Assembly: GCA_028278205.1 (NCBI GenBank)
Contig: JANQES010000043.1
Location: 62,001 to 126,000 of the forward strand
DNA: 64,000 nt
Source of the DNA: Rhodothermales bacterium
Lineage (GTDB): Bacteria; Bacteroidota; Rhodothermia; Rhodothermales; Bin80
Direction: 5' to 3'
The notes under the pieces were generated by a model. That model had not been told where the DNA came from, did no database searches, and saw only the letters and a program-made list of their open reading frames with translations. A program made the position numbers and the translations under genes. Below are positions 1-6,657 of the stretch, in pieces; positions within the stretch are counted from its first letter, which is position 1; each line of letters opens with the position of its first letter.

Positions 1-219
1 GAAGGCGACTTCGGCTTCAACGCCCGCACCGAAGAGTACGGCAACCTCGTCGCCGAGGGCGTCATCGACCCGACCAAGGTGGTCCGCACGGCCCTGGAGA
101 ACGCCTCGTCGGTCTCCGGCCTGCTGCTGACGACCGAAACCGTCGTGGCCGACCGTCCGGAAAAAGAAGCCGCCGCTCCGCCAATGCCCGACGGCATGGG
201 CGGCGGGATGGGCTTCTAG
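1..219 (+). CDS. groEL: 60 kDa chaperonin GroEL, C-terminal part
   Basis: Only the last 72 residues are inside the window; the gene begins upstream. GroEL is the cytosolic ATP-dependent double-ring chaperonin that folds proteins together with GroES. The visible part has the conserved [16 protein letters not shown] stretch, then [12 protein letters not shown], and ends in the Gly/Met-rich tail [11 protein letters not shown] typical of group I chaperonins. The reading frame is open from base 1 to the TAG at 217-219. A strong hairpin terminator follows 30 bases later, so this is the end of the transcript. Identification rests on the distinctive C-terminus and is secure. Confidence 0.96.
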   Translation, partial: EGDFGFNARTEEYGNLVAEGVIDPTKVVRTALENASSVSGLLLTTETVVADRPEKEAAAPPMPDGMGGGMGF

Positions 220-248
220 GCAAGTCCTTTCCCCAAAGGCTCCAACAA

Positions 249-290
249 GAAAAAGCGAGATCGCCAACTCCGGCGGTCTCGCTTTTTTTT
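249..290 (+). terminator. Rho-independent terminator of groEL
   Basis: AGCGAGATCGCC pairs with GGCGGTCTCGCT around a short loop (one mismatch) and is followed by eight T residues. An A-run precedes the stem, so it could also work for minus-strand transcripts arriving from the TerB-like gene at 451-1221. Confidence 0.9.
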
Positions 291-301
291 GGGAAAGGGC
301 C

Positions 302-441
302 AGTGGGATGTGGCCAATGGGGGAAAAGATAGGGGTAAAGACAAGTTCGCCGAACGGGATGTACTTTCTACAACTCATCATTCAGAATGAGGTGATCGGG
401 GTCTTGAACCTCATCTTTTCCCCCACTGGCCACATCCCACT
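302..441. repeat. Inverted repeat with heptamer-like arms
   Basis: The 29-base arm at 302-330 is the reverse complement of 413-441 with a single mismatch; about 80 bases lie between them. The arm reads as 7-base words (AGTGGGA, TGTGGCC, AATGGGG, GAAAAGA), matching the architecture of the other inverted heptamer elements in this window. It fills the gap between groEL and the convergent TerB-like gene. Confidence 0.75.
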
Positions 442-450
442 CGCCATTCG

Positions 451-1221
451 CTAAAAAGTATCCAGATCCCAGGCTGTCCGGAGGTCGTTGAGCAGGTCTT
501 CTTCGCTGTCGAGGAAGACGCCGTCGGCGTTGGCAATCTGGACGAGGTCGTCGAGGGCAGCCTGCCGCTGGGCCACGGGCAGCAACACCTTGACGGCTTC
601 GACGGAGGCCGTCAGCATCGTCGGATGCGGCCCCTGGGCGTAGCGGTCTATGGCGAGATCGAGCACTTCATGGACGGCATCTTCGGTGAGGGCCGGCTCC
701 CACTCTCTGAGTTTTCTGAGGATAAGCTGCCGTTCCTCCGGGCTGAAGTCGCTGTCGGGGGCGTGGGCCAGGACGAGGTAAATGAAAGCCAGATGATGTA
801 ACGCCCGCCAGGAGGCCACGTCGGTCTCGGCAGGCGGCGAAGCAGGCTCGTCGAGGGGCAAGGCCACGGCCCAGCTTGTCGCGATGTCGTCGAGGAAATG
901 TCGTTCTTGGGCGAGGATCACGCCGTCGGCCCGGGCGATGTGAAGGAGATCTTCGAGGGTATCTTTTTTTTTGTCGTCTGAGAGCATCTCGCCGAGGGTA
1001 TCGATGACCTCGCGGGCAGCTTCGCGCAAAATCTCGCCGTCGTGGCTCGTGAGCGCTTCGAGCACGACGTTTTGCACTTCGGCGCGGCTGAGGTAAGCAT
1101 ACCGGCTGTGGAGGGTATCGGTGACGGCTTCGCGTTCGGCATAGCTTAGATCGGCAGCGCCGCTTTGCGCCATCGCCAGATAGAGCAAGGCCAACTCGTG
1201 CAACGGGCTCACATTGGTCAT
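451..1221 (-). CDS. Tandem TerB-like domain protein
   Basis: A 256-residue cytoplasmic protein with two similar helical halves of about 120 residues. Each half ends with the same signature: LLHIARADGVILAQE near residue 95 and LVQIANADGVFLDSEE near residue 238. The acidic A-(D/N)-G-V-x-x-x-x-E pattern is characteristic of the TerB/DjlA-like family, which binds metal and is linked to tellurite and stress responses. No signal peptide or membrane segment is visible. The halves look like an internal duplication. The ATG at 1221 is the first in frame. The biochemical role is unknown; the family call is an inference from the two repeated motifs. Confidence 0.7.
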   Translation of the reverse strand: MTNVSPLHELALLYLAMAQSGAADLSYAEREAVTDTLHSRYAYLSRAEVQNVVLEALTSHDGEILREAAREVIDTLGEMLSDDKKKDTLEDLLHIARADGVILAQERHFLDDIATSWAVALPLDEPASPPAETDVASWRALHHLAFIYLVLAHAPDSDFSPEERQLILRKLREWEPALTEDAVHEVLDLAIDRYAQGPHPTMLTASVEAVKVLLPVAQRQAALDDLVQIANADGVFLDSEEDLLNDLRTAWDLDTF

Positions 1222-1305
1222 GAACGAAGAAATCAGTTCGCAGATCAGGGGGGATTGGTACTTGGTACTTTGTGCTTTGTTTGTCCAGGACCTTTATACC
1301 GGACA

Positions 1306-1344
1306 AAAAAAGACATAAAAAAACCCGCTCGAAGGGAGCGGGTT
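1306..1344 (-). terminator. Terminator, minus strand
   Basis: AACCCGCTC (1322-1330) pairs with GAGCGGGTT (1336-1344). On the minus strand the stem is followed by a U-rich tract complementary to the A-runs at 1306-1321. It lies just downstream of the hypothetical gene ending at 1373. Confidence 0.85.
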
Positions 1345-1372
1345 CGGTCTGGAGGGCATGGTGGCAGCAGAA

Positions 1373-1762
1373 TCAGGCGGCGTCCGGCCACGTCTGATCC
1401 ATCAGGCGAGGACGGTGAAAATACCACCACTCGCGCTCAGGCGAATAGCCTTTCTCGGCGGCGACCGCCGGCCCGCAAATGGGATCATCGACAAAAACCA
1501 GATGCCGTTTGATGCGGTCGTCGGCTTCGTAGACGCGCTTGTGGTACCAGGCTTGCTGATACATGGGAATCAGCGCGAGGGTCTCTTCGAGAATCCGACG
1601 CCGGTCCATACTTTTGACGTAGGAATTATAATCGACGAGGTCGCCGTCTACGATCGAGGAGACGGTGCTTTCCCAGGTTGTGAGCAAATACTCAACCCCG
1701 CCCTCGACGATGTATCCTGCATATCCTTGACGTTCGAGATAATCACGTACTGGATCGTTCAT
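1373..1762 (-). CDS. Hypothetical protein, 129 aa
   Basis: A small soluble protein I do not recognise. It is rich in aromatic residues, with YNSYVKSMDRRRILEE in the middle and EREWWYFHRP near the C-terminus. No signal peptide, membrane segment or cysteine cluster is visible. It has its own terminator immediately downstream and starts at an ATG (1760-1762). Codon use resembles the neighbouring genes, which supports it as a real gene. It is transcribed divergently from ctaA across a spacer of about 240 bases. No function is proposed. Confidence 0.6.
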   Translation of the reverse strand: MNDPVRDYLERQGYAGYIVEGGVEYLLTTWESTVSSIVDGDLVDYNSYVKSMDRRRILEETLALIPMYQQAWYHKRVYEADDRIKRHLVFVDDPICGPAVAAEKGYSPEREWWYFHRPRLMDQTWPDAA

Positions 1763-1881
1763 GACGGTGCGATCATCCGTTTTGGTGCGCGTCCTGGTAC
1801 TAATATCACTAGAGATAATCGCCGTTTTGGACTGCTACTTTAGCTGTAATTAAGGTTTTTTTTAAGTACAATCTTCGAAAT

Positions 1882-1910
1882 TTGCATAGCGCATAAATCA
1901 AAATTAGATT
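1882..1910 (+). promoter_or_regulatory. Possible promoter for ctaA-ctaB
   Basis: TTGCAT (1882-1887) and TAGATT (1905-1910) are separated by exactly 17 bases within an AT-rich stretch, upstream of ctaA. The rest of the 1763-2001 spacer shows nothing else recognisable. Match quality is modest. Confidence 0.35.
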
Positions 1911-2001
1911 CGATCTTCACTAAGTCAACGGAACTGCCCCTCCCTCCTCCCGTTGCCCAAACGGTGAAAATCATTGTTCCACGTTGCTCTCACCCCGCTT
2001 C

Positions 2002-3024
2002 ATGGCCCGGCTGCGTTTTGACGATCAAGCTTATCCCGTAACGCCGGAGACGCAATGGCGCTATCGGTTTTCGATCCTGGCCGTCATCGTCTGTGTTGCG
2101 TTGATTTCGTGGGGCGGCCTCGTCACCAGCATCGATGCCGGGCTGGCCGTGCCAGACTGGCCCGCGTCGTTCGGTTCCTACGATCCCTTCGCCACCGGCT
2201 TCGAAGACCCGGCCAACCCGGAGTCAAAGTGGTGGCATCACCTGCCGATTCTTGCCGAGCACGGCCATCGCCTGCTGGGCGCGCTGGTCGGCCTTTTGAC
2301 CGTGGTGCTGGCGCTCTGGATCTGGCGGTTCGATCCGCGGCGGTGGATGCGGCGGCTGGGTTTTGCCGCACTCGGCCTGGTGGTGCTTCAGGGCATCCTC
2401 GGCGGGCTGCGGGTGATCTGGGTCTCGCTCGATCTGGCCGTGGTGCATGCTCTGACGGCGCAACTCTACTTCTCGCTGCTGGTAGCGCTGGCCCTGTTCA
2501 CCTCGAAGCGATGGCTCCGCGCCGAGGCGGCGCCGGCTGCCGGGCCTGACGCCAAACGCCTGAGCGTGCTCGCCCTCGCTACGGTGGCGGCGCTCTACGT
2601 GCAGATTATTCTGGGCGCGTTGCTGCGCCATCCCGGCGAGGGCGTCCACATCGGGTTTGCGGTGGTTCACATCACCGGGGCGTTTGTGGTGCTGGGGCTG
2701 GTGCTGGCTACGTGCAGCCGCGTGCGTCAAGATTTTAGCGAGAACCGCTTGCTTAATCGCGCGGCGTGGATTATGCTTGGGGCCGTCGCCGTGCAGTTGA
2801 TGCTGGGCTTCACGGCCTTCACCGTGTTGCTTTTCGAAACACGTCTGGCGCAACGCAGCACCGCGCAGGTGGTGCTCAACTCGGTCCATCTGGTCGTAGG
2901 CGCGTTGCTGCTGGCCTCGGCGGTTTGCCTGGCGTTGCTGTCTCTGCGGCGCGCGACCCAGCGCCAACCCCGCCCTCAAGAATCCCTTGTTGTTAAGGAG
3001 CCGATGCCTTCCGCCGGCTCGTGA
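2002..3024 (+). CDS. ctaA: Heme A synthase CtaA
   Basis: Integral membrane enzyme that oxidises the C8 methyl of heme O to the formyl of heme A for cytochrome aa3 oxidases. About eight hydrophobic segments are visible. The expected histidines are present: EHGHRLLGALVG near residue 85, VVHALTAQLYF near residue 150, HIGFAVVHITGAF near residue 220 and LNSVHLVVGALLL near residue 300, consistent with the two-domain CtaA/Cox15 fold. The ATG at 2002 is preferred; an in-frame TTG at 1984 would add six residues. The stop overlaps the GTG start candidate of ctaB, so the two are translationally coupled. Together they indicate aerobic respiration with an A-type oxidase. Confidence 0.93.
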   Translation: MARLRFDDQAYPVTPETQWRYRFSILAVIVCVALISWGGLVTSIDAGLAVPDWPASFGSYDPFATGFEDPANPESKWWHHLPILAEHGHRLLGALVGLLTVVLALWIWRFDPRRWMRRLGFAALGLVVLQGILGGLRVIWVSLDLAVVHALTAQLYFSLLVALALFTSKRWLRAEAAPAAGPDAKRLSVLALATVAALYVQIILGALLRHPGEGVHIGFAVVHITGAFVVLGLVLATCSRVRQDFSENRLLNRAAWIMLGAVAVQLMLGFTAFTVLLFETRLAQRSTAQVVLNSVHLVVGALLLASAVCLALLSLRRATQRQPRPQESLVVKEPMPSAGS

Positions 3025-4040
3025 ATGGACCCTACATGGAGCTACCCACCCGATCTCTAGACGATGCCGACCTCGAAGAGGTCTTGTTATTACGGCAGCC
3101 TGAAGTATCGCAGCGCCCCGCCCCACCGTCGAAGCGCCTGCGCCCGTCCAACCGGCGGAAGCTACCTGCGCCCGACCTCGAACGGCCTGCTCTGTTGGAT
3201 TATTGGGATCTGACCAAACCGGAGATTTCTTTTCTGGTGACGATCTCGGCGCTGGCCGGCTTCTTGCTCGGCTCGCCGGAGACCGTCGAGGGGTGGCTGC
3301 TGGGCTTTACGCTCGTGGGCACGGCGCTCAGCGCCGGCGGCGGCGGCGTGCTCAATCATTACCTGGAGCGTCATTACGACGCCCGGATGCGCCGCACGGC
3401 CAACCGCCCGCTGCCCGCAGGCCGCATCCGGCCCGGCGGCGCCCTCTTCTTCGGCATCGTGCTAACGCTGGCCGGCGTGGCGACGATGGTCTTCCTGGTC
3501 AACCTGCTTACGGCGGTCCTGGCCGCCTTGACGGTGCTGCTCTACCTGTTCGTCTACACGCCGCTCAAACGCCGGACGAAGTATAACACCCTCATCGGCA
3601 CCATTCCGGGGGCGTTGCCGGCCCTGGGCGGCTTCGCAGCAGCCACCGGCACACTCAGCCTCGGCGGGTGGACGCTCTTTGCCATCCTGGCCCTCTGGCA
3701 GATGCCGCACTTCCTCTCGCTGGCCTGGATGTATCGAAAAGATTATGCCCGCGCCGGCTATGCCATGCTGCCCGTGCTCGAACCCGACGGCCATTCGACG
3801 GCCCGGCAGACGCTGCTCTATACGATGATCCTGGCAGCAGCCAGCACCCTGCCGACGGTGGCCGGGGCTACCGGATGGGTCTATCTGGCCGGCGCGCTCG
3901 TGCTCAGCCTCTGGTTTTTAGCGCCGGCCTACGCCTTCTACCGCGCCCGCACCACCCCCACTGCCCGGCGCGTCCTGATGGCATCGATCCTCTACATCCC
4001 CCTGCTCGTGGTGCTCATCTTCGTCGATCGGTGGGTTTAG
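3021..4040 (+). CDS. ctaB: Protoheme IX farnesyltransferase (heme O synthase) CtaB/CyoE
   Basis: Membrane UbiA-superfamily prenyltransferase that adds farnesyl to heme B, giving heme O, the substrate of the adjacent CtaA. The signature NHYLERHYDARMRRTANRPL is near residue 112; the usual first aspartate of the motif is glutamate here. Also visible are YTPLKRRTKYNT and the second acidic loop DYARAGYAMLPV. Compared with typical members it has about 60 extra hydrophilic N-terminal residues, rich in Pro, Arg and Lys. A GTG at 3021 overlaps the ctaA stop by four bases; an ATG at 3036 is an alternative start. The TAG stop (4038-4040) lies inside the left arm of the following hairpin. Confidence 0.93.
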   Translation: MNGPYMELPTRSLDDADLEEVLLLRQPEVSQRPAPPSKRLRPSNRRKLPAPDLERPALLDYWDLTKPEISFLVTISALAGFLLGSPETVEGWLLGFTLVGTALSAGGGGVLNHYLERHYDARMRRTANRPLPAGRIRPGGALFFGIVLTLAGVATMVFLVNLLTAVLAALTVLLYLFVYTPLKRRTKYNTLIGTIPGALPALGGFAAATGTLSLGGWTLFAILALWQMPHFLSLAWMYRKDYARAGYAMLPVLEPDGHSTARQTLLYTMILAAASTLPTVAGATGWVYLAGALVLSLWFLAPAYAFYRARTTPTARRVLMASILYIPLLVVLIFVDRWV

Positions 4041-4070
4041 ATTTTTGATTCCTCAGAATCAAAAATCTAA
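4037..4070. terminator. Perfect 14-bp hairpin between convergent genes
   Basis: TTAGATTTTTGATT (4037-4050) is perfectly repeated in inverse at 4057-4070 around a 6-base loop. The arm is two 7-base words (TTAGATT, TTTGATT) like those of the larger family A elements. It sits between the 3' ends of ctaB and the minus-strand gene at 4073 and probably terminates in both directions. It has no classical U-tract. Confidence 0.65.
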
Positions 4071-4072
4071 TG

Positions 4073-4495
4073 CTATTCAAGGCGTCGCCAGACTTCTTCG
4101 AGGCGGTACCCGCTCGGGAAAACGCCGGTGTGATACCACAAATCGCCTACGACTTTGGCGGTAAAGACGATGGGCTGGCCCACGAGCACCTCGCTGGTGT
4201 GATACTCGATGTACTCGGTGTAGAGCGTATCGTTCACGAGGGTATAGCGCCCCCCACCGGCCAGCACATCCTCACCGCTGGCAGACTGATAGCCCCAGGC
4301 AAAGTGGGTCGAGTTGAGGATCTTCATCGACGGCGGCACATTCGTCGTGACGATGATCGTGTCGGGGTAGACGGCGCGCTGAGAAACGATTCTCCAGGTG
4401 CCCTCCAGATGATTGGCCGGACGCTGCGCAAAGGCGCTCGGCGCAGTGAGTATGACAAACGCAAGCACAAATGGGATCGTAGCAATCTTCCGCAT
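4073..4495 (-). CDS. Secreted lipocalin-like protein, 140 aa
   Basis: The start is placed at the ATG at 4495 because it begins a clear signal peptide (MRKIATIPFVLAFVILTAPSA, cleavage probably after AFA). The mature part begins LEGTWRIVSQ and continues with SMKILNSTHFAWG, GGGRYTLVNDT and LEEVWRRL. This pattern is seen in small lipocalin-like proteins of Bacteroidota (DUF4488-like), a beta-barrel that may bind a hydrophobic ligand. Exported to the periplasm or outer membrane; no lipobox. Longer readings upstream run into the family A repeat at 4578-4737 and are not credible. The family assignment is from motif recognition only; the ligand is unknown. Confidence 0.65.
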   Translation of the reverse strand: MRKIATIPFVLAFVILTAPSAFAQRPANHLEGTWRIVSQRAVYPDTIIVTTNVPPSMKILNSTHFAWGYQSASGEDVLAGGGRYTLVNDTLYTEYIEYHTSEVLVGQPIVFTAKVVGDLWYHTGVFPSGYRLEEVWRRLE

Positions 4496-4577
4496 GGTGG
4501 GACCTCCTTTGAGCGATTTGGCGTCGTAGCGTATCAGGAATCTAGAAAGCAATCCACCCAAAAGAAACCCCCGGTTG

Positions 4578-4737
4578 CGGATTTTGGATTGGGGATTTTG
4601 GATTTTGGATTGGTACATTTCCTGATCAAATTTGCCCAGAATCAAGGCTGTGACGTATCCAGCCGTCGTCGTTTTTTTCGGTCTGATAGCTATCGTGGAG
4701 GTAAACAATCCAAAATCCAAAATCCAAAATCCAAAAT
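4578..4737. repeat. Family A composite element, copy 1
   Basis: Left arm 4578-4612 is made of the 7-base word TTGGATT/TTTGGAT; right arm 4706-4737 is its inverse (AATCCAA words). Between them is a weak GC hairpin followed by a T-run (around 4650-4680). The architecture matches copies 2-4 at 12992, 16716 and 32170. The right arm ends only 25 bases before the best start codon of rlmN. Confidence 0.85.
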
Positions 4738-4761
4738 GTCAAAGCGCTTGGTCTGGAGACT

Positions 4762-5790
4762 TTGGAGGCGCTAGCCCAGTCGCTCGGCCAGCCCGCGTAC
4801 CGGGGGCGTCAGCTTTTTCAGTGGCTCTACGGCAAAGGCGCTACGTCGTTCGAGGCGATGACGAATCTGCCTAAATCGTTTCGGCAGACGCTGACCGAAA
4901 CCGCCACAATAGACACCCTCACGCAGGCGACGTTGCAGACGGCGCGTGACGAGACGGCCAAAGGGCTCTTCACGCTCACGTCGGGCCGCCAGATCGAAGC
5001 GGTGCTTATTCCGGATTTTGACGACGACGGCACGGCGAAGCGGCTGACGGTGTGCGTCTCCAGCCAGGTCGGCTGTGCGATGGCGTGTTCGTTTTGCGCC
5101 ACGGGCCTGATGGGCTTTCAACAAAACCTGACGGCGGGCGAGATCTTCGACCAGGTCTGGCAGATGAATGCGCTGGCGCAGGAGCGCTACGGGCGCGGCA
5201 TCACCAACGTCGTCTTCATGGGCATGGGCGAGCCGCTTTTGAACTACGAAAACGTCCTGCAAAGCCTCGACGTGCTGACACACCCCGACGGCTTCGGCCT
5301 GGCGCCCCGGCGCATCACCGTCTCGACGGTGGGGCTGGCCCGCCGCATCAAACAACTGGCCGACGACCGCCCCCGCGTGGGCCTGGCCGTCTCGCTCCAC
5401 GCACCCACCGACGCCAAACGCAGCAGCATCATGCCCGTCAACCGCGCCGCCGCCACCGACCTGGCCGCGCTCAAAGACGCCATCCAGTACTACACCCGCG
5501 CCACGGGCCGCCGCATCACCTACGAATATTGCATGTTCCACGGCTTCAACGACACCGCCGAAGACGCCCGCCACCTGGCCGGCGTGGCAGCCTGGGCGCC
5601 GAGCAAAGTCAACCTGATCATGTACAACCCCGTAGAAGGCCTGGGCTTCGAGCGGACGTCGGAGGCACAACTCAACGCCTTCATCCGCATCCTGGTGCAG
5701 CGCGGCGTCACCGTCACCGTCCGCCGCAGCCGGGGCCAGGACATCGACGCGGCGTGTGGGCAGTTGGCGGTGCGAGGCGCGGATGCATGA
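4762..5790 (+). CDS. rlmN: Dual-specificity RNA methyltransferase RlmN
   Basis: Radical SAM enzyme that makes 2-methyladenosine at A2503 of 23S rRNA and A37 of some tRNAs, using a methyl-cysteine relay. The cluster motif C-x3-C-x2-C is CAMACSFCATG near residue 112. GMGEPLLNYENV, TVSTVGL, AVSLHAPTD and IMYNPV are conserved family blocks, and the C-terminal cysteine of the pair is in DIDAACGQL. The usual N-terminus (LGLTxEEL) is readable only upstream of the TTG at 4762, as VKALGLETLEALAQ, with no ATG or GTG in frame before a stop at 4702. The start is therefore TTG 4762 or CTG 4753. A nearby ATG at 4736 is in another frame. The 5' end seems remodelled by the abutting repeat. Confidence 0.92.
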   Translation: MEALAQSLGQPAYRGRQLFQWLYGKGATSFEAMTNLPKSFRQTLTETATIDTLTQATLQTARDETAKGLFTLTSGRQIEAVLIPDFDDDGTAKRLTVCVSSQVGCAMACSFCATGLMGFQQNLTAGEIFDQVWQMNALAQERYGRGITNVVFMGMGEPLLNYENVLQSLDVLTHPDGFGLAPRRITVSTVGLARRIKQLADDRPRVGLAVSLHAPTDAKRSSIMPVNRAAATDLAALKDAIQYYTRATGRRITYEYCMFHGFNDTAEDARHLAGVAAWAPSKVNLIMYNPVEGLGFERTSEAQLNAFIRILVQRGVTVTVRRSRGQDIDAACGQLAVRGADA

Positions 5791-5876
5791 CGAATGCCGA
5801 AGTTCGAATGTCGAATGAATCTTCCACGCCATCGTATTTTCCATTCGACATTCTGCATTCGAACTTCGACATTCAC
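5791..5876. repeat. Inverted heptamer element, family F
   Basis: Left arm 5791-5821 (words like CGAATGC, CGAAGTT, CGAATGT) is inverted at 5841-5876 (CATTCGA, CATTCTG, CATTCGA, ACTTCGA). It starts directly after the rlmN TGA (5788-5790) and ends about 35 bases before the next gene. It could fold into one long stem-loop at the rlmN 3' end. Confidence 0.8.
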
Positions 5877-5911
5877 AGTACTGCTTTCCCCGATTATCCA
5901 GCCAGACGACC

Positions 5912-6133
5912 ATGGCAAACGGCTCTCTTCAACGCTCGCCGCTGGGCGATCCGCTCGTCAAGTGGTTCCTCGGCTTTTTCGGCGCGATTTTCGGCTTTTT
6001 GCTGCTGCCGCGCGCCATCAAGACATTTTTCCGTCGATTCTTAGTCGGCACGATCAGCGAAATCGTCATCATCATCGTCAGCGGCCTGTTGACTGAGAAG
6101 GCTGTCGATTTGCTGAGTAAGGATGAGGAATGA
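5912..6133 (+). CDS. Small membrane protein, 73 aa
   Basis: A short protein with two hydrophobic segments, WFLGFFGAIFGFLLLP (about residues 18-33) and SEIVIIIVSGLL (about 49-60), separated by the basic loop RAIKTFFRRF and ending in an acidic tail SKDEE. It starts at ATG 5912. I do not recognise the family. Codon use and the membrane pattern support a real gene; its function is unknown. Confidence 0.55.
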   Translation: MANGSLQRSPLGDPLVKWFLGFFGAIFGFLLLPRAIKTFFRRFLVGTISEIVIIIVSGLLTEKAVDLLSKDEE

Positions 6134-6216
6134 TGGTCCGTTGTCAGTCGTCCGTAATCCGCTGCTTATCTTTAGCACGGGCTCCCTCAACTGACCATGG
6201 AGGGTTTTGAAGGGCG

Positions 6217-6657
6217 ATGGCGCTACCGGAATTCAACGAGCATGGTGAATTGCCATCTGGCGTTCATAAGGCTACTATCGATGAAGTCACAACGCGATTT
6301 GGAAAGGGGTCTGGTCAGCGACTGAAGGTTACCGATCATCTCAAACACATTTATCAGATTGCTCGTGCGACAGGCAAGTTAGAGCAGTTAATCATCTTCG
6401 GAAGTTACGTCACGGCTAAGCCTGAACCGAATGACATCGATGTCGTACTTATCTTCAGCGACGATTTCGATGTAAGTACGTGTAGCGAAGAAACACGCCT
6501 GCTTCTCGATCATGGGCGAGCCGCTGACGTATTCGGTGCGAGTATCTTCTGGATACGTCCCTCGCTACTCTTTCTCGAAACCCTGGATGAGTTCATTGCC
6601 GGTTGGCAAGTCAAGCGCGACCAGACACGACGCGGAATCGTGGAGGTACCAGGATGA
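6217..6657 (+). CDS. DUF6932-type nucleotidyltransferase-like protein
   Basis: A 146-residue protein beginning ALPEFNEHGELPSGVHKAT, the usual N-terminus of DUF6932 proteins. It carries a minimal nucleotidyltransferase signature, FGSYVTAKPEPNDIDVVLIF (residues about 65-84): the G-S pair is followed by D-x-D metal ligands. Such minimal nucleotidyltransferases often act in toxin-antitoxin-like pairs with a small partner. The TGA (6655-6657) overlaps the ATG of the next gene (ATGA), so the two are coupled. Base composition is clearly lower in GC than that of rlmN and of the ATPase part downstream, which suggests acquisition. The toxin role is an inference. Confidence 0.7.
   Translation: MALPEFNEHGELPSGVHKATIDEVTTRFGKGSGQRLKVTDHLKHIYQIARATGKLEQLIIFGSYVTAKPEPNDIDVVLIFSDDFDVSTCSEETRLLLDHGRAADVFGASIFWIRPSLLFLETLDEFIAGWQVKRDQTRRGIVEVPG

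Noticed and set aside
451..1221. A tellurite-resistance operon around the TerB-like gene
   Set aside because: No terA, terC, terD or terZ-like genes are adjacent; a TerB-like fold alone does not show tellurite resistance.
5798..5876. GTTCGAAT-like T-loop sequences that could mark a tRNA
   Set aside because: They are part of the family F repeat; no acceptor stem, anticodon arm or CCA context fits.
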